Below are positions 14,664 to 20,079 of a DNA stretch of 20,079 bases, piece after piece. The stretch spans positions 1-20,079 of the forward strand of contig JBLHKV010000037.1 in the NCBI GenBank assembly GCA_047618115.1. Direction: 5' to 3'. Within the stretch, counting starts at the first letter, position 1, and each line of letters starts with the position of its first letter. The notes beneath the pieces were generated by a model. It worked only from the letters and a program-made list of their open reading frames with translations. It was not told where the DNA came from and searched no databases. A program made the position numbers and the translations under genes. The DNA is from CALJGI01 sp047618115 (lineage in GTDB: Bacteria; Pseudomonadota; Gammaproteobacteria; Pseudomonadales; Halieaceae).

Positions 14664-14683
14664 GCAAATGCCTGGGTTGAAGA

Positions 14684-14875
14684 CTACTTATTGTGTAGAG
14701 CCTGGACGCCTATCTGTTGGAGCTCGTTGAGATAGTGACGGCGCTCTGCAAGTTCCTGTACGGCTTCTTCGAGTTCTGTGCGTGCGGGTATTTGTTCATC
14801 AATGCCACTGACAAGCTCCCAGAGTTTGCGGCTGCTCAGCTCGCTGGCATTGAATTGGCTTGCTAATCTGTTCAT
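14684..14875 (-). CDS. small helical protein of unknown function, 63 aa
   Basis: I do not recognise this gene. The product is a soluble, mostly helical 63-residue protein rich in Glu, Leu and Gln (SSRKLWELVSGIDEQIP, then ELEEAVQELAERRHYLNEL), a possible short coiled coil. Support for it being real: ATG with AGGA nine bases upstream, 20-bp spacing to the membrane J-domain gene on the same strand, and filling an otherwise empty gap. It is probably the first gene of the three-gene operon that ends at 13830. Confidence 0.6.
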   Translation of the reverse strand: MNRLASQFNASELSSRKLWELVSGIDEQIPARTELEEAVQELAERRHYLNELQQIGVQALHNK

Positions 14876-14950
14876 CTGACTATTCCTGATACGGCCTGCC
14901 AGAATAACTCAAAATTAGGGACTATTCACGTTTTCCTGAACTTTCTCAGT

Positions 14951-17002
14951 TCAATGCTCATCTTTGTTCTCGAATGGGAATGGAATTTCTCCCGAAAATG
15001 ACGGTTCGGGGAGGGTGACCCCTGTATGGACATCCCAGCTGGCAACATTGAAACTGGTCGTACGTTTGATGGGTGGGCCGTGTGGGGCGTGAGGTGCACG
15101 CGTGTCTGCTATCGTAACCAACTGAACTTCAAGATGTTTTCCGTCGAGCATAGCAATGCCATAGCCGTTGCTGTCGGAATCGACATACCGTAAACCTCGG
15201 TTCGCTGCATTGGGTCCCAGCCAACGGGAGAGGCTAAGTGCACCAGTTTTGGCATAGGCCAGCGTCGCGAGTACGCCGTCTAGAAAAGACATATTCCAGG
15301 TGTTGTAAATCTCACCGTCGACGACGGCCCCGCTGAGTTCACCGAATATAGGGTGTGCGGTCCGCGGGTCTGCGATCACCGATTCCCAGTTTGGAGTTGA
15401 ACTTATACCTGAAGTGGCGAAATCCAGGGCCACTGGTTTTGCTTCCTTGGCATCGCTAGCGTAAAGCGCTCCAGCTGCATGCAGGTGATGATCGCCGGAC
15501 AGTGATACCAGATTTCCTATCCCTGCTGTCTCGGCGAAAGATAGCAGTTCCTGCAGCTCTCCGGGGTAGCCTGCCCATGCGTCCTGAATTAAGATGCTGT
15601 CGTGGGCGCCCTGAAACGGGACGGCACTGAGATCCAGTCGAAGTGGCAGGCAGGGGATGCTATTGCCCCATAATTTCCAGGTAGCGGTAGACCTTTCCAT
15701 TTTGTCTTTTAACCAGTCTTTTTGCGTGGCTCCCAGCATCGTTCCAGGGCTTCGATCGCGGTTTGGATTTATGGTTGTTCCGTCTCCGAAGGGTAAAAAC
15801 TCGGGCGGGTCTCCATCGTTGTATTCGCGACCACCGTCGCAAATCGCCACCAGTTCGACGGGGTTTATCGGTAAATCTAGTTTGTGTGTGAGGCCGGAGG
15901 GAATGGCTGGCGGTGAGCGGAAACTGCGCAGATCTGTGATTAACAAGTCTACGTGGCGACCCCAGCGGAGTTGGCGGTAGATGTGTAAGCTGGAAATGGC
16001 TTTGAGGTTGTTCTGGTCGCTATGTAGCCCACTGTCATCGGTGTCTCCCAGGGGGCCATTCTTTACTGCATCGCTGCCGAGAAAGTCGTGGGCGTGCTGG
16101 CTGGAGTCGCGGTTTGATAATTCGTCCAGACTGGCGGGGATAAACTCGAACCAGGCGCGGTTGGCATCCAGCTTTCGTCGTTGTTGTCCCACTGGTTCCC
16201 CGCTATAGGTTGAAGCACTCTGGTAGTTGTCATTGCTGAACTCATGGTCATCCCAGGTACAGACAAACGGCCAACGGGCCCGTGCAGCCTGCAGTTGCGG
16301 ATCGGCAAGGTACACCTTGTACAGGTTCCGGTAATCCGCGAGGCTCCAGGCGTAGCGGGTGTGCCCCTCCTGCCTGCCGTCGGGAAACTCGGGTAGGGGG
16401 CGGGCATAGCGTTCCCCCTTGGAATGCGATCCACGATAGCGTTCGTAGATAAAGTCGCCCAGGTGGAGGACGAAATCTATTTGGTCTTCTTCGGCACTGG
16501 CGAGATCGTCGCTAATCATGCGTGCCCAGGCGCCGAAGTATCCTTGTTCGTAGTTTTGACAGCTGGCGAATGCCAGCTTTACCTTACGGTCGCTATCTGC
16601 CGTTGGCGCAGTGTGGGTTCGACCGATTCTTGAGGCTCCACCTTCCGTGATGAATTGGTAATAGTAGTGACAGTCGGGTTTCAGACCATCGACAAAGATT
16701 CGGATCGTGTAATCGTCCTCGCGTCGTGCGGACACCTTTTGATTGAGGACTATGGCATCAAAGTTCTCCGATTCGCTGACTACCAACTGGAGATCGACCT
16801 GGTCTGTGATTTGGATTGGCTCGATTCGAGTCCATAGCATGACGGTATCTGGGCTGGGATCAGCCGAGGCAACTCCCTGTGGGAACAATGGGGACGCAAT
16901 TTTCGCGCGCGGGCGCATCGTAATATTTGACCGCGCGTTGGCGTGCAGGAGAATGGTGCCAGACAGGGCAGCCCTTAGCACTTGTCTTCTGTTCAAGGGC
17001 AT
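14951..17002 (-). CDS. phoD: PhoD-like alkaline phosphatase/phosphodiesterase, Tat-exported
   Basis: The 683-residue product starts at ATG 17000-17002, which has GGAG six bases upstream; an in-frame GTG at 17029 lacks one. The N-terminus MPLNRRQVLRAALSG is a twin-arginine signal. An N-terminal beta domain (about 40-135) precedes the metallophosphatase core. The core shows ASCQNYEQGYF (about 146-156), HLGDFIYE (180-187), WDDHEF (250-255), TDLRSFRSP (about 357-365) and SGDHHLH (503-509), the conserved Fe/Ca-site motifs of PhoD. PhoD enzymes release phosphate from phosphomonoesters and diesters, including teichoic-acid-like polymers and phospholipids, outside the inner membrane. It is longer than Bacillus PhoD (583), partly through a C-terminal extension. 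It is divergent from fdhD. I see no clear Pho box in the promoter. Confidence 0.9.
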   Translation of the reverse strand: MPLNRRQVLRAALSGTILLHANARSNITMRPRAKIASPLFPQGVASADPSPDTVMLWTRIEPIQITDQVDLQLVVSESENFDAIVLNQKVSARREDDYTIRIFVDGLKPDCHYYYQFITEGGASRIGRTHTAPTADSDRKVKLAFASCQNYEQGYFGAWARMISDDLASAEEDQIDFVLHLGDFIYERYRGSHSKGERYARPLPEFPDGRQEGHTRYAWSLADYRNLYKVYLADPQLQAARARWPFVCTWDDHEFSNDNYQSASTYSGEPVGQQRRKLDANRAWFEFIPASLDELSNRDSSQHAHDFLGSDAVKNGPLGDTDDSGLHSDQNNLKAISSLHIYRQLRWGRHVDLLITDLRSFRSPPAIPSGLTHKLDLPINPVELVAICDGGREYNDGDPPEFLPFGDGTTINPNRDRSPGTMLGATQKDWLKDKMERSTATWKLWGNSIPCLPLRLDLSAVPFQGAHDSILIQDAWAGYPGELQELLSFAETAGIGNLVSLSGDHHLHAAGALYASDAKEAKPVALDFATSGISSTPNWESVIADPRTAHPIFGELSGAVVDGEIYNTWNMSFLDGVLATLAYAKTGALSLSRWLGPNAANRGLRYVDSDSNGYGIAMLDGKHLEVQLVTIADTRAPHAPHGPPIKRTTSFNVASWDVHTGVTLPEPSFSGEIPFPFENKDEH

Positions 17003-17040
17003 GGCAGCTCCGAGCCTCAGGTAGTACACAGGAAAGCGTT

Positions 17041-17069
17041 AAGATAGCAATAGCGGTGGGTTCCGCCAA
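17041..17069 (-). promoter_or_regulatory. candidate sigma70 promoter of phoD
   Basis: On the minus strand TTGGCG (17069-17064) and TATCTT (17046-17041) are separated by exactly 17 bp. Both boxes match four of six consensus bases. Transcription would begin some 30 nt before the ATG at 17002. This is a moderate match only. Confidence 0.35.
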
Positions 17070-17102
17070 GACATTCTTAGCCGCACTGTCGTCGGTGGCT
17101 AA

Positions 17103-17131
17103 TTGATCTGCCTCTGCTCTATGCTTACACT
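17103..17131 (+). promoter_or_regulatory. candidate sigma70 promoter of fdhD
   Basis: TTGATC (17103-17108) and TACACT (17126-17131) are spaced by 17 bp. The predicted start near 17138 leaves a 20-nt leader containing AGGGA about eight bases before the ATG at 17158. Confidence 0.45.
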
Positions 17132-17157
17132 CGAGCGCTTGGCAACAGGGATACAAC

Positions 17158-18099
17158 ATGGTTTGGAAAGACGAGAAGGCAGCAGGTGAGGGTAGGGTGA
17201 CCGAACAACGCCGTGGCGTGCGTAGGGTGAACGCAATTCATTTACCAGGTGGTGGCGGTGCAGCGGTGGCGCAGATTTGTTCCGTGGTGGAAGAGGATAC
17301 CTTGACACTCGATGTCGCAGGTATTGGCCAGTACACGCTCATGTGGACACCAACCGAGAAAATCGACAGCAGCTTTGGTTTCACGGATGTCGATGGGGTG
17401 CTCTCCGACGCGGGAAATCCGGAGGCCCTATGCCTCGCCGCCGGCTTTGCGCTTAGTGAGGGGATCATTACCAGTCTGGATGATATTCATACCATGGCGC
17501 TGTGTGCAGATGAGCCGGATGTGGTCCAGCTGGAGCTGAAGGACGTGGCTTCGGTGGAGGTGCGCAGGGCCAATGTACTAATTAGGAGTTCCTGCGGCGT
17601 TTGTGGTTACCGGGATATTGTCGATAAGAATATGTACCAGTTGCAAAGCGTCGATTCGAGTATGCGATTGAGTGAGTCGGGGTTCGGGCGGCTAATGGCC
17701 GATATGCGCGCCGGTCAGTTGGTTTTTGGCGACACTGGAGGCTGCCACGGTGCAGCGCTATTTGGTGTCGACGGCAATGTTCGCAGCGTTTCCGAGGATT
17801 TGGGTCGCCATAACGCACTCGATAAAGCTATCGGTCGTCACTTACTGGAAGGACACACATTTACCGACTCAGGTGTTCTTTTGTCGAGTAGGCTGAGCCT
17901 CGAGATGATCGTCAAGGCCATCCGTGCCGGAATTCAGATCGTCGCCGCTGTGAGCGCGCCGACATCTCTGGCAATTGAGCTGGCCGATCGATTTGGCGTA
18001 ACGTTGTGTGGTTTTGTTCGCGACGAACGAATGACTGTTTACACACATCCCTGGCGGATTGCCGCCACGGGAGCGTTGCCGGACTTTATCGAAAAATAA
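17158..18099 (+). CDS. fdhD: FdhD-family sulfurtransferase (formate dehydrogenase accessory protein)
   Basis: The 313-residue product matches FdhD, a cytoplasmic protein that passes sulfur from the cysteine desulfurase to the molybdenum bis-MGD cofactor so that formate dehydrogenase becomes active. Visible signatures are SSCGVCG with the CxxC pair C146/C149, GDTGGCHGAALF (191-202), SEDLGRHNALDKAIG (212-226), SRLSLEMIVKA, SAPTSLAIELA and GFVRDERMTVYTHPWRI near the end. The N-terminal third is divergent: between TLMWTP (60-65) and PEALCLAAGF (88-97) there are about 20 residues that I do not expect in FdhD, where the TP and the AGF/LGF segments are close. No formate dehydrogenase subunit is encoded in the window. 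It has its own promoter and AGGGA ribosome-binding site. Confidence 0.9.
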   Translation: MVWKDEKAAGEGRVTEQRRGVRRVNAIHLPGGGGAAVAQICSVVEEDTLTLDVAGIGQYTLMWTPTEKIDSSFGFTDVDGVLSDAGNPEALCLAAGFALSEGIITSLDDIHTMALCADEPDVVQLELKDVASVEVRRANVLIRSSCGVCGYRDIVDKNMYQLQSVDSSMRLSESGFGRLMADMRAGQLVFGDTGGCHGAALFGVDGNVRSVSEDLGRHNALDKAIGRHLLEGHTFTDSGVLLSSRLSLEMIVKAIRAGIQIVAAVSAPTSLAIELADRFGVTLCGFVRDERMTVYTHPWRIAATGALPDFIEK

Positions 18100-18109
18100 C
18101 CCGAGCTGG

Positions 18110-18180
18110 TCCAATAATCATCCCCAAGGCCATTTTTATTAGCGGGCCCGCGCTGATAGAGTAGTCTGCAGATTATTGGA
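18110..18180. repeat. 10-bp inverted repeat pair flanking a GCGGGCCCGC palindrome
   Basis: TCCAATAATC (18110-18119) and GATTATTGGA (18171-18180) are exact reverse complements 51 bp apart. The perfect palindrome GCGGGCCCGC (18142-18151) lies almost at the centre. The right arm touches the GGAG ribosome-binding site (18178-18181) of the SnoaL-like gene. The arms could be operator half-sites, or base-pair and mask that site. There is no T-run, so a terminator is unlikely. Confidence 0.35.
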
Positions 18181-18190
18181 GAGCGAACCT

Positions 18191-18814
18191 ATGTCTGATG
18201 ACATTATAGCCAGGATCGAGCGTCTGGAAGCTCTGGACGAAATACGGCAACTGGCGGCGAAATATTCATTGTCTCTTGATATGCGCGACCTCGACGCGCA
18301 CGTCAACTTGTTTGCGCCCGACATAAAGGTCAGCCGTGACAAGACGGGGCGAACCCATCTGAAGCAATGGTTGGACGACACGCTGCGCCTGCAGTTTACC
18401 GGGACCTCTCATCATATTGGCAACCACGTAATTGAATTTGACGATACCGAACACGCCCACGGCGTCGTGTATTCAAAGAACGAACACGAGACCGGTGACG
18501 AGTGGGTCATTATGCAGATGTTGTACTGGGATAATTACGAGCGTATCGATGGGCGTTGGTTATTCCGGCGGCGATTGCCGTGCTACTGGTACGCCACTGA
18601 TTTAAATAAACCACCGATCGGGGATAATAAAATACGCTGGCCAGACCGGGAGAACTACGAAGGCGCGTACCACGAACTGTGGCCAAGCTGGACGGAGTTC
18701 TGGACCAATCCCCCCCCGGTGGAGGAGGCTGAAGTTGCAGCACCGGCACCACTTGAAAAATTTTTGACCACTATGCGGCGTACACAGGATGTACCCCGTA
18801 TCCGCATCCGCTAG
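18191..18814 (+). CDS. SnoaL/NTF2-like fold protein
   Basis: The 207-residue product begins at ATG 18191, preceded by GGAG at 18178-18181; an in-frame TTG at 18176 would place the start before the ribosome-binding site. The first 130 residues have the cone-shaped NTF2/SnoaL_4 pattern: ARIERLEALDEIRQLAAKYSLSLDMRDLDAHVNLFAPD, HHIGNHVIEFDD, then VIMQMLYWDNYERIDGRWLFRRR. Members include ring-forming isomerases, dehydratases and ring-hydroxylating dioxygenase small subunits, and many have no known reaction. A C-terminal extension of about 60 residues (WPDRENYEGAYHELWPSWTEFW, then a proline/alanine-rich segment) is unusual for the fold and includes an eight-C run at 18710-18717. The gene ends 16 bp before the reductase gene. 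Confidence 0.82.
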   Translation: MSDDIIARIERLEALDEIRQLAAKYSLSLDMRDLDAHVNLFAPDIKVSRDKTGRTHLKQWLDDTLRLQFTGTSHHIGNHVIEFDDTEHAHGVVYSKNEHETGDEWVIMQMLYWDNYERIDGRWLFRRRLPCYWYATDLNKPPIGDNKIRWPDRENYEGAYHELWPSWTEFWTNPPPVEEAEVAAPAPLEKFLTTMRRTQDVPRIRIR

Positions 18815-18830
18815 GAGAATCATTGCAGCA

Positions 18831-19925
18831 ATGAGTACTAAAAATTCGCTTTTTTCCACAATTCAGGTCGGGCGTATGTCGCTGGCGAATCGAATCGTCA
18901 TGGCGCCAATGACGCGTAGCCGCGCCGCATCGGGTGATCTAAGCAGTGACTTACACGTTGAATACTACGGGCAGCGGGCGGGGGCTGGTTTGATTATTAC
19001 CGAGGGTACTCAACCCAGCCAAAATGGTAAAGGTTACTGTCGTACCCCGGGTATTTACAACGCGGAGCAGGTGGCCGCATGGGCCCAGGTAACGAAAGCG
19101 GTACACGGAAAAGGTGGAAAAATTGTGCTGCAGATCATGCACTGCGGTCGTGTCGCCAGCCATCTTAATAAGGATGCAGATACAGAGACCATTGCCCCCT
19201 CAGCGATAACTGCGCGCGGTAAGATTTATACAGAGGAGGGTATGCGTCCTCTGGATCCGCCGCGGGCTATGACGCGAGAGGAGATTCCGGTGGTGATTGA
19301 GGAGTATCGCCAGGCGACTGAGAATGCGTATTTGGCGGGCTTCGACGGAGTTGAATTACACTGCACCAGCGGCTATTTACCGGCGCAGTTTCTCTCTTCC
19401 GGTTCCAATCAGCGCAACGATGAGTATGGTGGCAATGTCGTCAATCGCGTGCGGTTCGCGATAGAGGTATTGGAGGCTATGTCGAGCGTCGACGGGGCCG
19501 ATCGGGTTGGCATGCGGATTTGTCCGGATAATCCGTTCAACGACCTTTACGACGAGGACCCCGAGCAAACCTTTTCCGAGCTGCTGTCGCGCGCCGACGC
19601 TTTGGGTTTGGCTTATTTACATGTTATTCGCTTTCCGACCGGAAGGGTCGACAATTTGGCTCTGGCGCGCCGGTGTTTTTCCGGTGCGATCATAGCCAAT
19701 GACAGTTATGAGCGGAGTGAGGCCGAAGCGGCGATTATGGCTGGAGAGGCCGACATGGTGTCTTTTGGAAGGGCGTTTATAGCCAATCCCGATCTACCCG
19801 ACCGATTTCGCACCGGTGCTGATCTGGCCGAGTTTGATATGAGAACGCTGTACGCGGCTGGTCCGGAAGGCTACACGGATTATCCGCTAGCCCTTGATGA
19901 TGACAGAGGATCCGTGTCCGAATAA
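18831..19925 (+). CDS. Old Yellow Enzyme family flavin-dependent ene-reductase homologue
   Basis: From the ATG at 18831 the product has 364 residues, the usual OYE length. MAPMTRSRA (24-32), YYGQRAGAGLIITEGT (45-60), QIMHCGRVAS (101-110), AGFDGVELH (169-177), SNQRNDEYGG (192-201) and MVSFGRAFIANPDLP mark the FMN-binding TIM barrel of NemA/OYE enzymes, which reduce the C=C bond of enals, enones, nitroesters and similar compounds with NAD(P)H. The substrate-anchoring pair, His-x-x-Asn or His-x-x-His in the family, reads HCTS here (H177, S180), so one partner is missing. The usual Trp in QLWH is Met. An AGGAG lies about 13 bases before the ATG; a start further upstream is possible only with a non-ATG codon. 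Its 3' end overlaps the convergent thiolase-like gene by 39 bp. Confidence 0.9.
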   Translation: MSTKNSLFSTIQVGRMSLANRIVMAPMTRSRAASGDLSSDLHVEYYGQRAGAGLIITEGTQPSQNGKGYCRTPGIYNAEQVAAWAQVTKAVHGKGGKIVLQIMHCGRVASHLNKDADTETIAPSAITARGKIYTEEGMRPLDPPRAMTREEIPVVIEEYRQATENAYLAGFDGVELHCTSGYLPAQFLSSGSNQRNDEYGGNVVNRVRFAIEVLEAMSSVDGADRVGMRICPDNPFNDLYDEDPEQTFSELLSRADALGLAYLHVIRFPTGRVDNLALARRCFSGAIIANDSYERSEAEAAIMAGEADMVSFGRAFIANPDLPDRFRTGADLAEFDMRTLYAAGPEGYTDYPLALDDDRGSVSE

Positions 19926-20079
19926 TCCTTGATTGGCGGTAATGCCGACGCGAGCTCCGGCAATCTGTCGGTCCCCGGCCTGCCCCCTAATTTGCCAGGT
20001 CAGTTCGCATACCTGAGAAAGTGCCTGGGCGGGCACTGCTTCACCAAAAGACGCTAAACCGCCAGATACATTTATCGGT
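19887..20079 (-). CDS. thiolase-like / SCP2-type lipid-transfer protein, C-terminal fragment (5' part outside window)
   Basis: On the minus strand an open frame enters at 20078 and ends with TAG at 19889-19887, giving 63 residues. It starts PINVSGGLASFGEAVPAQ and continues LSQVCELTWQIRGQAGDRQ, IAGARVGITANQ and GLFGHGSSVIIKG. This is the standard thiolase C-terminus (NxSGG loop, LxQLRGEAGxRQVxGAR, then a closing GLFGHGSSVI as in SCP-x/lipid-transfer thiolases). In true thiolases the GHPxGA motif provides the catalytic histidine; the aligned residues here are GEAVPA, with Glu in place of His. This suggests a non-condensing member, for example a retro-aldolase of the Ltp2 type or a structural partner. 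The missing part of the gene would show whether the catalytic cysteine is present. Such proteins act on CoA thioesters of fatty acids or steroid side chains. Confidence 0.75.
   Translation of the reverse strand, partial: PINVSGGLASFGEAVPAQALSQVCELTWQIRGQAGDRQIAGARVGITANQGLFGHGSSVIIKG

Noticed and set aside
14218..14667. 149-codon frame on the same strand as the J-domain gene
   Set aside because: The alternate frame has the HPD motif, membrane helices and proper spacing; this one is low-complexity and rich in Arg/Gly/Ala, as expected for an off-frame reading.
14937..14953. TGAACT/AGTTCA hairpin at the phoD stop codon as a terminator
   Set aside because: The stem is only six base pairs and is followed by GGAAAACG on the phoD strand rather than a U-run.

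Overview
The window is about 20 kb of ordinary-looking bacterial chromosome: roughly 50% GC, dense coding on both strands, short intergenic gaps and several convergent gene pairs whose 3' ends overlap. I see no rRNA, tRNA, CRISPR array, insertion sequence or phage gene. The gene families (GGDEF/EAL protein, RluA-type pseudouridine synthase, diheme cytochromes, RND pump, PhoD, FdhD, SnoaL-like protein, Old Yellow Enzyme, thiolase-like protein) fit a free-living, respiring gammaproteobacterium, probably marine. That placement is inference from gene content, not from a marker gene.

Layout. 1-3372: the end of a MATE-type exporter (+) converges on a minus-strand pair, a GGDEF/EAL c-di-GMP protein followed by a class I methyltransferase. 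3504-4142: two small plus-strand genes of unknown function, the second a two-helix membrane protein, converging on an RluA-like pseudouridine synthase (4131-4817, -). 4854-8194: a three-gene plus-strand operon with touching start and stop codons. It encodes an exported diheme c4-like cytochrome, a diheme cytochrome c peroxidase/MauG-family enzyme, and a right-handed beta-helix protein with a C-terminal c-type heme domain. It is preceded by a good sigma70-like promoter whose 17-bp spacer is filled by a perfect 16-bp palindrome. This is the most interesting part of the window.

8251-8931 is a SRAP (YedK/HMCES) DNA-crosslink protein. 9050-13858 is an RND efflux operon in the order permease, adaptor, TetR-type regulator, with no outer-membrane channel gene. 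13830-14875 (-) holds three small genes, the middle one a membrane-anchored J-domain protein. 14951-17002 (-) is a Tat-exported PhoD-like phosphodiesterase/phosphatase, divergent from an FdhD homologue (17158-18099). The window ends with a SnoaL/NTF2-like protein and an Old Yellow Enzyme homologue (+), converging on the C-terminus of a thiolase-like/lipid-transfer protein (19887 to the window edge, -), which overlaps the reductase gene by 39 bp.

How the parts may work together. The cytochrome operon looks like a self-contained envelope redox unit: five predicted c-type hemes on three exported proteins, one with a carbohydrate- or surface-binding type of fold. The RND operon is a drug or metabolite exporter with its own repressor. 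The right-hand end (SnoaL-like, ene-reductase, thiolase-like) resembles part of a lipid, steroid or aromatic CoA-degradation neighbourhood, with substitutions at key catalytic positions in both the reductase and the thiolase-like protein.
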